From Bog-756 sp963713625 (lineage in GTDB: Bacteria; Actinomycetota; Acidimicrobiia; Acidimicrobiales; RAAP-2), in assembly GCA_963713625.1 (NCBI GenBank), contig CAVQMN010000002.1, forward strand, positions 308,007 to 372,006: 64,000 bases of DNA, given 5' to 3'. Each line of letters starts with the position of its first letter. Position 1 is the stretch's first letter. Below the pieces are notes generated by a model. That model had not been told where the DNA came from. It worked only from the letters and a program-made list of their open reading frames with translations, and did no database searches. Of this stretch, positions 16,369 to 24,851 are shown piece after piece. Made by a program: the position numbers and the translations under genes.

Positions 16369-17142
16369 CTACCCTCGTCCGAGCCCGGTCAGAACTGAGC
16401 GACCGAGCGACTCGATGTCTTCGGGAGTCGGAGGGTCGGCGAGCATGGTCTGTCGGATGGCCCGGGCAGTGCGAGCGGCACCCGTCACGAATTCGAGTTC
16501 GATGCGTTGAGCGCACCACTGGCCGAGCCCATGGGGAGCACCCGGCAGGTCAGTGACGATCCCGGCCAGCGACTCTGGGCGGGTGAACAGTGCGTACAGG
16601 TCCCCATAGTCATTTGGTCCCTTGTGCGCCCGCTCTGCCCGTCGACGAGGTGCCGACTGGATCTTCATCGCCACCAGGGCAGCAGGGGTGGCCACACGGC
16701 AGGTCACCGTGGCCAGCGGGACCTGTTCCCCCGAGACCACGGTCAGCGAGGCCGGCGTGGCTGAGTCGAGCGCCCAGCGGTGAGCCAGGATGAAGGCCCG
16801 ATCGAACTGATCTTCCGGAAGCTCACCTGGGTCGAGGTCGGCAGCCGGAATGGACCCGACGTCGATGCAGTCAACCTTGACTCCTCCAATCGGATGTCGC
16901 GCCCGTCCGCTCTCGCCACCCACCAGGACCGAGAGGCGGGAGGGGCCGCCGTCAACGCTCTGTGCGGCCGCGTCGAGGTCGTCGGTGACGCGGTGGACCC
17001 GACCGAGTCTGGTCATGACGGCCAGACCACCGATGAGCGCGAACTCGGACGATGGCACCTCCTCGGTGAGCGTGTGTAGGGCACCGACGAGACGCGACGC
17101 CGACCCGCCGGGTCCGTCAAGAAGGAGGATCTCACCAGACAC
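16369..17142 (-). CDS. AbiEii-like nucleotidyltransferase toxin, copy B
   Basis: A 257-residue homologue of NTase copies A and C but clearly diverged. It has the GG loop IGGLAVMTRL, then RVTDDLD carrying the metal-binding acidic pair, a third acidic Asp in KVDCID, and the C-terminal MKIQSAPRRRAERAHKGPNDYGDLYAL helix. GTG 17140-17142 overlaps the upstream antitoxin gene by 11 bp, the same junction as in the other copies. The stop lies just beyond the att-associated repeat, about 290 bp from att copy 2. NTase toxin activity is a family inference. Confidence 0.78.
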   Translation of the reverse strand: MSGEILLLDGPGGSASRLVGALHTLTEEVPSSEFALIGGLAVMTRLGRVHRVTDDLDAAAQSVDGGPSRLSVLVGGESGRARHPIGGVKVDCIDVGSIPAADLDPGELPEDQFDRAFILAHRWALDSATPASLTVVSGEQVPLATVTCRVATPAALVAMKIQSAPRRRAERAHKGPNDYGDLYALFTRPESLAGIVTDLPGAPHGLGQWCAQRIELEFVTGAARTARAIRQTMLADPPTPEDIESLGRSVLTGLGRG

Positions 17143-18067
17143 GGACGTGGCCTTCCGGATTCCATCCCTCGAGGATCTCCCGTCCCCGACCGCGGTCCTG
17201 GGCCAGGTCCAGTGCGACGACAACGTGATTGGCCACCGGGAAGTCGTGCTCCGGGAGATGTGCCGCTACCGACCACCCGTACCGGGACGGGCACACCGCC
17301 ACCCGTCCAGCCGACGGTGTGCCCGGGGTCACACCATGGGAGCGCAGCACACCTCGTAGCTCGCCTTGACTCTCCACGTAGACCTCGGCGGGCCAGTCCG
17401 CCGTCGCCACCACCGGAGCCTGATGCCATACGGCCCCAAGGGTCCCTGAGAGCCGGTAGAGGTCGGGGTCAGACTCGGGAAGGCTGCCCAACGGCCGCCA
17501 AGCCGGCACCCAGGCATCGGCCATCTCGTTGAACAGATCGGGGATCGATGGCCGACCGGTGCGGTCGACGAGTCCCCGGTCACGCAAGGCACCAAGGATC
17601 TCTGACACCCGTCCCGGTGAACGTCTGATCAGCGTCGCCACCTCGGTGGTGCGGTGGGCCTGCTCGGGTTCGAGGAGCAGGGCCATCCCGACATCCAGAC
17701 CCGTGGGGACGAAGGGATCGGCAACCCGGGTCGGCTCGGGCCCGATCAGCGGGGGCACGTCAGCGTCGATGTGGAGGGCCGGGCCGCGCAGCTGCAGGTG
17801 TCCACGGCGGTCGAGCCAGGCCACCTGACCCGCAGCCAGCACCCGACGGGCCTCCGTGGAGATCCGGTCCGCCACGATGAGACCACCAGTCAGTTGGCGA
17901 GACAGACCCTCGGCTTCAGTACGACTGATGCTTCGCCGGGTCTCGACGGGGATCTGATGTCCACCAACCTCGAGGACGTTCGGGGCCAGTGCCTTGGCCG
18001 GCACGGCGAGAGAATCCAGCGACAGGACGGCCTCTTCAGCAGGACTGTTCGTTATTCGTGCGGGCAC
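17132..18067 (-). CDS. AbiEi-like antitoxin/winged-helix regulator, copy B
   Basis: A 311-residue homologue of antitoxin copies A and C. It has the LIVADRIS...AWLDRRGHLQLRGPAL block, winged-helix VATLIRRSPGRVSEILGALRDRGLV, and the conserved C-terminal CPSRYGW and VVVALDLAQDRGRGREILEGWNPEG blocks. The open frame continues to 18319, but GTG 18067 aligns with the starts of the other copies. It lies seven bases after a TATTCT -10 element (18074-18079), again implying leaderless expression. Probably binds and regulates its own promoter and blocks the paired NTase. Confidence 0.78.
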   Translation of the reverse strand: MPARITNSPAEEAVLSLDSLAVPAKALAPNVLEVGGHQIPVETRRSISRTEAEGLSRQLTGGLIVADRISTEARRVLAAGQVAWLDRRGHLQLRGPALHIDADVPPLIGPEPTRVADPFVPTGLDVGMALLLEPEQAHRTTEVATLIRRSPGRVSEILGALRDRGLVDRTGRPSIPDLFNEMADAWVPAWRPLGSLPESDPDLYRLSGTLGAVWHQAPVVATADWPAEVYVESQGELRGVLRSHGVTPGTPSAGRVAVCPSRYGWSVAAHLPEHDFPVANHVVVALDLAQDRGRGREILEGWNPEGHVRVW

Positions 18068-18073
18068 GAAGCA

Positions 18074-18079
18074 AGAATA
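18074..18079 (-). promoter_or_regulatory. probable -10 element of leaderless AbiE-like operon B
   Basis: TATTCT on the minus strand ends seven bases before GTG 18067, with no ribosome site between them. The position matches the -10 elements of copies A and C. Confidence 0.5.
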
Positions 18080-18308
18080 CCATGGGACCACCCTGGACTC
18101 CCCGGCCCGCGGCCAATCCACCGGGCCACCTGGACGGTCTCGCTGTTCGTGGCACCGAGAACACAGAACAAGCACTTCGATCCGGGTCCCCCGTGCAGTC
18201 TCCGGGCCTCCAGGACACGGCTTTGATGGATCCACCCAGCAGCACTTCCGGAACCGAGCCACCGGACCCCCGAGTCTGGGGTGCCATAGGTTCTCCGTCA
18301 GTGCGGCT

Positions 18309-18515
18309 TCACCCGCCATCCGGCTCGTCAGACTTCACGAGGTCCGGGCCTTGGGTCGATGGGTCCGGGACATCGGCCGGATCGCCCTTTGGCCTGTCCT
18401 CCGTCTGATCCACGGATTGTGCCTCCGAATAGATGGGCGGGTCAGTTGGGGCCTTATCGGCAGGCTTAACGATTTCAGGTGCTGGAGGTGTGGTGGGCCT
18501 TCCATCAGTGGTCAT
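18309..18515 (-). CDS. small acidic proline-rich hypothetical protein
   Basis: A 68-residue frame from ATG 18513-18515, rich in Pro, Asp and Glu with no hydrophobic core (MTTDGRPTTPPAPEIVKP..., ending SDEPDGG). Its composition resembles the small proteins at 39537-39704 and 38662-38856 in this window, suggesting one class of disordered accessory proteins. No domain is recognised and the ribosome site is weak, so coding status is uncertain. Confidence 0.4.
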   Translation of the reverse strand: MTTDGRPTTPPAPEIVKPADKAPTDPPIYSEAQSVDQTEDRPKGDPADVPDPSTQGPDLVKSDEPDGG

Positions 18516-18614
18516 GGTCCACACCTACCCCGAGAACGCAACCAAGGAACCGTCGGTCCTGAGTTACCCCGACCTGGCGAGCAAGCGTCACACTGACCGT
18601 CAATTGGTCGTCAT

Positions 18615-18764
18615 TCACGCGGCTGACGTAGGGCGGGCGGCTGGTTCATGAAGCCGATTGGCTGATCTAAGCCGGTGGACCGTCTCACAGACAGGACACG
18701 TTGCGATTTCGGTCGACTCTCTCGGCCGCTCAAAAGCATATCCACAGTGATCACACCACAACAT
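18615..18764 (-). CDS. 49-residue double-CxxC zinc-ribbon microprotein
   Basis: A short frame starting ATG 18762-18764 and reading MLWCDHCGYAFERPRES, then TCPVC. The two CxxC knuckles (residues 4-7 and 23-26) are spaced as in minimal zinc ribbons. The C-terminal tail is basic and Ala-rich. It lies 20 bp downstream of the DUF7218 gene in the same direction and is probably co-transcribed. The function is unknown; such ribbons bind nucleic acid or protein partners. Confidence 0.6.
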   Translation of the reverse strand: MLWCDHCGYAFERPRESTEIATCPVCETVHRLRSANRLHEPAARPTSAA

Positions 18765-18784
18765 GCCCATTCTGACCACGACAT

Positions 18785-19009
18785 TCAACGGCTTTTGGAG
18801 GCTGCCTTGCCGCCCTTGCGTCCAGCTGCCTTGTGCTGGGCTGTCGTCCCACCTTGCTTGGCGTCTCCCCCCGAGCCCGAGCTCTTCCCGCCATTGTGAG
18901 AGGCGTTGGGTGAGTTGGCGATCTTGGCGGCCCGCTGCTTGGACATGCCCTTGTCCTTCAGGGCCTCATACTGCTTCTCGTTCTTGACGTTGGCGGACTT
19001 TGTCGGCAT
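18785..19009 (-). CDS. DUF7218-type basic protein
   Basis: A 74-residue lysine/glycine-rich protein. The N-terminal VKNEKQYEALKDKGMSKQRA followed by AKIANSPNASHNGGKSSGSG and a final AAGRKGGKAA is the signature of a small actinobacterial family annotated DUF7218. The first half has a Rho-termination-factor-like or SAP-like helical motif; the second is a basic tail likely to contact nucleic acid. ATG 19007-19009 is preceded by AGGGATGG-type purines. It is followed by the zinc-ribbon microprotein. Confidence 0.75.
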   Translation of the reverse strand: MPTKSANVKNEKQYEALKDKGMSKQRAAKIANSPNASHNGGKSSGSGGDAKQGGTTAQHKAAGRKGGKAASKSR

Positions 19010-19089
19010 GTCTGGACCATCCCTTCACTCGGTGTTAAGGGCATATTCCCAGGTTAAAGCTCAGACAAACGTGACTACGGTTCGAGGTA

Positions 19090-19473
19090 ATGTCGACCCC
19101 CAGGTACCCTTTCCCTTCGATGCCAGATCGGATTCAGCTGCAAAGACAAAAGGGGTGGCGGAAGCCCGCGACGGCGATGGTCGTGGGCCGCCCCACCCGG
19201 TGGGGCAACCCGTTCGTTGTGGGTGTTGACGGCGATCGGGCCGCCTGTGTCGAGCGCTATCGGCAAGCTCTCTTCGATAATCGCCTTCCCTATTCGGCCG
19301 ACGACGTACGACGCGAACTGCACGGACACGACCTGGCCTGTTGGTGTCCTCCCGAGGAGCCCTGCCATGCCGATGTGCTGTTGAAGGTGGCCCGCACGCC
19401 TGCAGGAGTGGCACTCCCCGATGTGCTACTCACCTGGGTTAATGCCGGCCGACCGACCTTGCCGCAGGGCTAG
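19090..19473 (+). CDS. DUF4326 domain protein
   Basis: A 127-residue protein. The segment RIQLQRQKGWRKPATAMVV, then GRPTRWGNPF, and later LACWCPPEEPCHADVLLK is diagnostic of DUF4326, a small domain with conserved Cys and His found in phages and actinobacteria. ATG 19090 and ATG 19123 are both possible; the domain starts just after the second. Its 3' end overlaps the convergent FAD oxidoreductase by 35 bp. The activity of the family is unknown. Confidence 0.82.
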   Translation: MSTPRYPFPSMPDRIQLQRQKGWRKPATAMVVGRPTRWGNPFVVGVDGDRAACVERYRQALFDNRLPYSADDVRRELHGHDLACWCPPEEPCHADVLLKVARTPAGVALPDVLLTWVNAGRPTLPQG

Positions 19474-21070
19474 ACAGTGGCCGGGTGAGGCCCCGACCGA
19501 ACAGGCGCGACCGGCCTTCGGCGAAGGGGAGCAGGGCCGCCTGAGCGGCGTTCGCCCCTGGGGCACCGTGGACGCCGCCACCGGGATGGGCCGAGGCCGA
19601 GGCCAGGTAGAGGGCACTGATCGGCGTCTCGGAGCGGCCCCACCCGGGAATGGGGCGAAAGATCAGCTGCTGGTGGATCTGCGAGGTCCCGCCGTTGATC
19701 GCTCCGCCGAACAGGTTCGGGTCCTCCCGTTCCAACATGGCCGGCGTGAAGACGTGGCGGGCCCTGATGAGCGACGTGAATCCGGGGGCCAGCGCCTCTA
19801 GGCGGGCCTCCATCCGGTCCACGAAGTGCGGCACCCAGGAATCCAACCCCTCGGTCGACACCTCCCCGGCTCCGTCGGATCGAACGTGACGGGGCACGTG
19901 CGTATAGGCCCAGGCCGTCTCGGTGCCCGGTGGGGAGCGGGTGGGATCCACCGGCGACTGCTGTCCGACCAGGAGGAACGGCCGCCGAGGCAGACGTCCC
20001 ATGGCGATCTCGGCGGCGAACTCGGTGAAGTTGTCGAAGTCGTCGGCCACGTGGACTGTTCCCGCCCGGCGGGCGTCGGGAGCGCTCCACGGTATTGGGC
20101 CGTCCAGAGCCCAGTCGACCTTGAGCGTCGACATGTCCCACTGGAACGTCCGCAGATCGCTCACGACCGAGGAAGGAAGATTCTCCTCTCCCACGAGGTC
20201 GCGGTAGAGCACAGGGGCCGACACGTCGGCGACGACGGCTCTCGTGGCGTCGAATACGTCTCCGCCCGCCGTCCGCACGGCCACGGCGCGCCCCTTGCGG
20301 ACGATGATCTCGGTGACGGGCGAGCCGCACTGGACCACTCCCCCATGGGACTGCACCCGTCCCACCAGGGCGTCGGTCAGGCAGCCAGCGCCGCCTTCGG
20401 GCACCGGAAACCCGAGCTGCTGGCCGAGACAGCTCATGAGCCATCCGAACATCCCGCTCCCGGCCGCCTCGGGGCAGAGATCGGCATGAAGTCCGTTGCC
20501 CCCGAGTAGCAGAGCGCCGCCCTCGCCGATCGAGAGTTCTTCGACCATGCGGCGCAGCGGGAGCATGGCGTGACGGGCGAGGCGCAGGGCACCGAGCGGC
20601 CCCAGGCGTCTGATCAGGCTCGCGCCGGCCCGAACCGGCGGAAACGGCTGGAAGAGGCCGTCCAGGACCGGACCGCTGATGGCCAGCCACGCCTCGTACA
20701 TCGATCGCCAGGCGTCGCCGCTCCCCGACGAGAACGCATCGAGGGAGCCGGCCGTGGCATCCACCTCGGTCGATAGGGACGCACATCTCCCGTCACGCAG
20801 TGGGTGGGCGAGCACCAGCGGGGAGCGCCGCCACCTCAGACCGTGGTTTTCGAGGTCAAACTCCCGGAGGATCGGCGAGGCGGCGGCCAACGGATAGAAG
20901 GCACTGAACAGGTCGTGCCGGAACCCCGGCAGGGTGAGCTCCGCGGTTTTGACCGCTCCGCCGGGGGAGTCCGATGCCTCGAGAACCACGACCGACCACC
21001 CGGCGTCGGCCAGTCGGTTGGCGGCCACCAGGCCGTTGGGCCCGGCCCCGATGACGACGGCATCAGTCAT
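19439..21070 (-). CDS. FAD-dependent phytoene dehydrogenase-like oxidoreductase
   Basis: A 543-residue flavoprotein of the phytoene desaturase/PYROXD2 group. The N-terminal FAD-binding GAGPNGLVAANRL lies at residues 8-20 with the following acidic LEAS, and the C-terminal block ending HPGGGVHGAPGANAAQAAL is where the family closes the FAD site. The substrate is unknown; relatives isomerise or dehydrogenate polyenes, lipids or aromatics. The start overlaps the upstream SRPBCC gene by 8 bp, and the four genes 23530 to 19439 form one coupled operon with ADH and SDR, consistent with a multi-step oxidation of a lipid or aromatic alcohol. Confidence 0.87.
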   Translation of the reverse strand: MTDAVVIGAGPNGLVAANRLADAGWSVVVLEASDSPGGAVKTAELTLPGFRHDLFSAFYPLAAASPILREFDLENHGLRWRRSPLVLAHPLRDGRCASLSTEVDATAGSLDAFSSGSGDAWRSMYEAWLAISGPVLDGLFQPFPPVRAGASLIRRLGPLGALRLARHAMLPLRRMVEELSIGEGGALLLGGNGLHADLCPEAAGSGMFGWLMSCLGQQLGFPVPEGGAGCLTDALVGRVQSHGGVVQCGSPVTEIIVRKGRAVAVRTAGGDVFDATRAVVADVSAPVLYRDLVGEENLPSSVVSDLRTFQWDMSTLKVDWALDGPIPWSAPDARRAGTVHVADDFDNFTEFAAEIAMGRLPRRPFLLVGQQSPVDPTRSPPGTETAWAYTHVPRHVRSDGAGEVSTEGLDSWVPHFVDRMEARLEALAPGFTSLIRARHVFTPAMLEREDPNLFGGAINGGTSQIHQQLIFRPIPGWGRSETPISALYLASASAHPGGGVHGAPGANAAQAALLPFAEGRSRLFGRGLTRPLSSPAARSVGRH

Positions 21071-21530
21071 GGACGTGAGCCATGGCCCACTGGCGCTCCC
21101 GTCTCTCAGCGAGATGCTGCAGCCGGCGGGCAGTCTCGACGTTCCGGAGCTTGACGAGCCGGTCGACGACAGTGGCCACCGACGGCAGAGCAGCTATGCC
21201 GCTCACCGGGTATTCGTTGATGGTGAGTTCGGTCCCCTCGGCGTGCGGCACGAGGTCGAACTCCACCCGGAAGATGCCAAACGGGCGGATCCTGGCGTCG
21301 AGCACCAGGTGCCGGTCGGCCTCGGCCTCCCGAACCTCGGTCTCGTCGCGGAGAGCCAGCGGCCCGATGCCCACCGTGTGGTGCACCTTGGCGCCCGGAT
21401 CGGGCCAGTGTGGATCGAACCGGCGTATCGTCTTTGTCCCCACGACGAAGTAGGAGAGTGACCTCGGGTCTCCAAGTAAGCCGAAGACCCGAGCCGGTGG
21501 ACCGGCGAGGATAACCACGGTCATAGCCAT
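21063..21530 (-). CDS. SRPBCC (polyketide cyclase/START-like) family protein
   Basis: A 155-residue single-domain protein with the SRPBCC pattern: N-terminal strand TVVILAGPPARVFGLLGDPRSLSYFV, central strands and a long C-terminal helix with RLVKLRNVETARRLQHLAE. This fold forms a hydrophobic cavity for ligands. It is third gene of the ADH / SDR / SRPBCC / FAD operon: only three bases separate it from the SDR stop, and it overlaps the FAD gene by 8 bp. It may bind the operon's hydrophobic substrate. Confidence 0.82.
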   Translation of the reverse strand: MAMTVVILAGPPARVFGLLGDPRSLSYFVVGTKTIRRFDPHWPDPGAKVHHTVGIGPLALRDETEVREAEADRHLVLDARIRPFGIFRVEFDLVPHAEGTELTINEYPVSGIAALPSVATVVDRLVKLRNVETARRLQHLAERRERQWAMAHVHD

Positions 21531-21533
21531 CGA

Positions 21534-22355
21534 TCAGGCCATGCCTGTAGTCCTGGAGACCATCCGGTCCCACACTCGGTCGGGCACTAGTTCAGAGACC
21601 AAGCGGAGGGGGCCAGCATCGGGCCCGACCCGGACGTGGGCCCGGGGGTGAGCCTCGGTGAGGACCCTTCCGATCACTTCGGCCACGTCGTCCGGATCGC
21701 CCATTCTCGGCTTTGTGCGCTCGATGAGCTCCAGCGGCTTCTCATAGGCGTCGGCCCGGGAAGAGTTTCGCTGGCGTCGCCGAAGCTCCGCCTTGCCCCG
21801 GTCCCAGATGCCAGTCTGGAAGCCACCCGGCTCAATATTGATGACATCGACGCCCGTGTCCTCTAGTTCGGAGCGGAGGGCGTCGGTCAACTCGCGAAGG
21901 GCGGCCTTGCACGCCTGGTACCAGCCGGTGAACGGGGTAGACGCGTGCACGGCAGCCGACGTCACATTGACGATGCGGCCCTCGCCCTGCTCCAGCATGT
22001 GGGGAAGTATGCGCCGGGTCAGGTCCACGGGAGCGAGCACCATGGCCTCGAACTGGGTACGAGCATCCGGAATGGGCACATCCGTGAGGAGCCCGGCATT
22101 CATGTAGCCGGCGTTGTTGACGAGGGCGTAGAGCTCGAGATCCTTCACCGCCGCAGCGCGCCGCTGCGGGTTGGCCAGGTCGGCCGCGATGCGCCCGACT
22201 TCGACTCCCCGCTCGGCGGCGGCACAACTGAGGGCCTCCTCCTCGGCATCGGGCACCAGCCCGGTAACGGTGAAGCCGAGGTCGGCCAGGTGCAGGGCGG
22301 TGGCCAGACCGAAGCCCGAACCGGCCCCCGTGACCAGCACGCGTCGCTCTGTCAC
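21534..22355 (-). CDS. SDR-family oxidoreductase
   Basis: A 273-residue short-chain dehydrogenase with TGAGSGFG (residues 9-16) for the cofactor, NNAGY at about 82-86, a catalytic serine in VTSAAV and intact YQACK (Tyr, Lys). Its C-terminal extension is similar to actinobacterial retinol/steroid-type SDRs. It overlaps the upstream ADH by 4 bp and is followed by SRPBCC after 3 bp, so it is second in a coupled operon. Direction of reaction and substrate are unknown. Confidence 0.88.
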   Translation of the reverse strand: MTERRVLVTGAGSGFGLATALHLADLGFTVTGLVPDAEEEALSCAAAERGVEVGRIAADLANPQRRAAAVKDLELYALVNNAGYMNAGLLTDVPIPDARTQFEAMVLAPVDLTRRILPHMLEQGEGRIVNVTSAAVHASTPFTGWYQACKAALRELTDALRSELEDTGVDVINIEPGGFQTGIWDRGKAELRRRQRNSSRADAYEKPLELIERTKPRMGDPDDVAEVIGRVLTEAHPRAHVRVGPDAGPLRLVSELVPDRVWDRMVSRTTGMA

Positions 22356-23530
22356 GGCTCGAGGATGATCTTGATGGCGCCGTCCGCCTTCTTCTGGAAA
22401 ACCTCGTAGGCCATCGGGGCCTGCTCCAAGGGCAGGTGGTGGGTGGCGAAGGCGTCCACCCCGAGCGGATCGTCATCGGTCAGCAGTGGCAGGATGTCAT
22501 CCACCCACCGCTTGACGTTGGCTTGTCCCATCCGAAGCTGGATCTGTTTGTCGAAGAGGGTCAGCATCGGGAGGGGGTCGGTCATTCCCCCGTACACGCC
22601 GCTGAGGGAGATGGTGCCGCCGCGGCGCACCAGGTCGATCGCCATGAGGAGAGCGGCCATGCGGTCGACCCCGGCCCGCTCCATCAACTTGGCCTGCACG
22701 CCGTCGGGCAGCAGGCCGGCCATCTGCTGGGCCAGTTTGCCAACCGGGGACCCGTGGGCTTCCATTCCCACGGCGTCGATCACGGCATCAGGGCCACGAC
22801 CCCGGGTCAGCTCACGGATCTGGCCCACGACATCTCCCCCGGCGACGTCGAAGGTCTCCACCCCGTGCTTCTGGGCCCGAGCCAACCGTTCGGGGACAAG
22901 ATCGACGCCGAAGACGCGCCCCGCTCCCTGGTGCTGGGCCACCCGGGTGGCCATGTCGCCGATCGGACCGAGGCCGAGTACGGCCACACTGCCCCCCGGC
23001 GGGATATTGGCGTAGGCCACGCCCTGCCAGGCCGTGGGCAGCACATCGGAAAGGAAGAGGAAGCGGTCGTCCTTCGGGCCCTCGGGCACCTTGATGGGTC
23101 CGAAGTGGGCCTGGGGTACCCGCAGGTACTCGGCCTGGCCACCCGGCACCTGGCCGTACAGCTTGGTGTAACCGAACAGCGACGCCCCCGACCCGTAGGC
23201 AGTGACCTGGGTGGTCTCACACTGCGAATAAAGATCCTCGTGGCACATGAAGCAAGCCCCGCAGGCGATGGTGAAGGGGATGACCACCCGGTCCCCCGAG
23301 GCCAGATTGGTCACGCCCGACCCCACTTCTTCGACGATGCCCATGGGCTCATGGCCGAGTATGTCCCCGGCATCGAGAAATGGGCCGAGCACCTCGTACA
23401 GGTGGAGGTCCGAGCCGCAGATACCGGTCGACGTGACCCGGATGATGGCATCGGTCGGCTCCTGGATAGCCGGATCGGGAACGGAGTCGACCCGGACGTT
23501 GCGCTTGCCCTGCCACGTCACTGCCTTCAT
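22352..23530 (-). CDS. zinc-dependent alcohol dehydrogenase (formaldehyde dehydrogenase-like)
   Basis: A 392-residue medium-chain dehydrogenase. Catalytic zinc ligands are Cys38 (GICGSD) and His60-Glu61 (GHEP). The structural zinc lobe has Cys91, Cys94, Cys97 and Cys105. The NAD-binding Rossmann motif VLGLGPIGDMA lies near residue 185. It resembles the glutathione-independent formaldehyde/threonine dehydrogenase-like group of long MDRs. It is first gene of the operon down to 19439; the ATG at 23530 follows a purine-rich AAGGAGGAAACCC site. It probably oxidises a primary alcohol to an aldehyde for the next enzymes. Confidence 0.9.
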   Translation of the reverse strand: MKAVTWQGKRNVRVDSVPDPAIQEPTDAIIRVTSTGICGSDLHLYEVLGPFLDAGDILGHEPMGIVEEVGSGVTNLASGDRVVIPFTIACGACFMCHEDLYSQCETTQVTAYGSGASLFGYTKLYGQVPGGQAEYLRVPQAHFGPIKVPEGPKDDRFLFLSDVLPTAWQGVAYANIPPGGSVAVLGLGPIGDMATRVAQHQGAGRVFGVDLVPERLARAQKHGVETFDVAGGDVVGQIRELTRGRGPDAVIDAVGMEAHGSPVGKLAQQMAGLLPDGVQAKLMERAGVDRMAALLMAIDLVRRGGTISLSGVYGGMTDPLPMLTLFDKQIQLRMGQANVKRWVDDILPLLTDDDPLGVDAFATHHLPLEQAPMAYEVFQKKADGAIKIILEP

Positions 23531-23837
23531 GGGTTTCCTCCTTGCTTTGGGCCGCCCCCGGGTATTACCCCGAAGTCCCGCCGCTAATCACCGGGGCCCA
23601 TCGCAAAAGCGGGCTGTCACTCACTGGAGTAAGCCGGCCAACCACGTTGATCGAGAGCCCCACCATGACGACCGACAGGCAGGAGAGCAATGCATGCCCG
23701 AGGGCGATCCGTCGGATCGGGGTCGGACACCTGGAGGGTCCAGAGAGAATTCTTTTCGATTCCAGTGCTCTGTCGGTCATAACGCTCTCGTCGCAATTTC
23801 CTAGGTTCACCCGGCCCGGTGTGGGTAGACGAATGGC
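23531..23837. other. intergenic, promoter region of the ADH operon
   Basis: No convincing gene. The left end must hold the ADH operon promoter on the minus strand and the right end the start region of the small plus-strand gene at 23838. No clear palindrome was found. Confidence 0.4.
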
Positions 23838-24044
23838 ATGCCCAGGGACCTACATCCCAACGAAGTGATCGACTATCTCCGTCGCGAAGCTCCCTACGAG
23901 TTCGAGAGACTTAAATCGATCGGCCACCTGGTGGCTTCTTGGGCCGAAGCGGATCTTGCAGCTCCGGTCCCCAGGCACCCCGGCTACTCGACCTGGCTAC
24001 GAGAGACTTACTCTGAACCATTCACGGCGCCAGGCGGTGCCTGA
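23838..24044 (+). CDS. small hypothetical protein
   Basis: A 68-residue frame MPRDLHPNEVIDYLRREAPYEFERLKS... with a likely amphipathic helix in the first half and a Trp/Tyr-containing second half (YSTWLRETYSEPF). No signal peptide or membrane segment. ATG 23838 lacks a strong ribosome site. No family recognised; composition is protein-like, so it is listed with moderate confidence. Confidence 0.45.
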   Translation: MPRDLHPNEVIDYLRREAPYEFERLKSIGHLVASWAEADLAAPVPRHPGYSTWLRETYSEPFTAPGGA

Positions 24045-24108
24045 GTATTCCGCCAAGAAGTCGGTTTCAGGGGCATAGGGGCGAGCGAGAGCGAGGCTGA
24101 TTCCCTAG

Positions 24109-24465
24109 CTATCTGACCACTAGTTGCAAAGGCTTCGAGATCTGCGTAGTCGTCGCAATTCCGGCCGTGTGAACCCGGCTCGCCCAGGACAAGCCGTCGC
24201 CGAAACTCACGGATGGGTTCAGGACCAACAGCGACGGTTGCCTCGGAGCTCCGGTCCTGGGCCGACGCCCAGTCCAACAGACGCACGCCAAATGGCAGGT
24301 GGAGACTTTGCGAATAAGCCACCTCACGTTCAAGGAGGTCCCGGGAGCCGGCACTGGCACCCCGATCATGCCCAGTCCGGCGGCTCGAGTCACCGCTGCT
24401 GCCAGCAGTCCTCCCGCCACTCCCGTCGGGGCGTTGAGTATCAGGTGCGGTACGCCAGTGTGAGC
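24109..24465 (-). pseudogene. nitronate monooxygenase remnant, multiply frameshifted
   Basis: Pieces of a 2-nitropropane dioxygenase/nitronate monooxygenase N-terminal half appear in order but in alternating frames: LILNAPTGVAGGLLAAAVTRAAGLGMIGV (about 24450-24365), then SLHLPFGVRLLDWA in a second frame, then VSFGDGLSWASRVHTAGI back in the first, ending KPLQLVVR at 24109. These match the FMN-binding start, the PFGVN-like loop and the SFGD loop of the family. The catalytic His and phosphate-binding C-terminal half are missing. At least two frameshifts and a truncation make it a decayed gene. Confidence 0.6.
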
Positions 24466-24851
24466 GAGACCACGGAGTCGTAAGGCCAGTGATCGACTTC
24501 TCGCACGCCACGATTCCTACCTTCTCCTCTTCGGCAGCCCGGCCGGTGATAACCCCCCTTGACAATGGCGCCGCACTCGAAGCACACCAGCCCCGCCCAA
24601 CACGCCAGATCACCGTCCCCCACGATTGATACTCCAACTACAGCAGAGCTTGGGCTGAGCCCGGGCTGTGGCGACCCCCCCCAGCCGTCGGCCTGCAGCG
24701 GTGGTTCGTGTCGAGGCGACTTCGGGTTATACCCTGCACGTTGTAAAGACCCGATCTCTTGCGCCTTTCAACCGAACGATGCCAGGACTCAACTTCGAAG
24801 AGCCGTAGTGGCCCGAGTGAATCCTGGCGTGAGGTCCAAGCGATCTGGACC
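24466..24851. other. spacer beside the nitronate monooxygenase remnant
   Basis: No confident gene. A 60-residue minus-strand frame (24441-24623) contains CFECGAIV followed by YHRPGC, which looks like a small Cys/His metal knuckle. It overlaps the pseudogene and has no ribosome site worth noting, so it is only mentioned here. Confidence 0.35.

Noticed and set aside
19470..20786. 438-residue minus-strand open frame
   Set aside because: Same strand but another frame of the FAD oxidoreductase; Arg/Gly-rich without motifs.
22436..23587. 383-residue plus-strand open frame
   Set aside because: Antisense shadow of the alcohol dehydrogenase gene; composition is not protein-like.
23260..23620. Plus-strand frames around the ADH promoter as a regulator gene
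   Set aside because: No helix-turn-helix or other domain; most of it is antisense to the ADH gene.
24441..24623. 60-residue Cys/His protein on the minus strand
   Set aside because: CFECG...HRPGC is suggestive, but the frame overlaps the nitronate monooxygenase remnant and has no ribosome site or other support.
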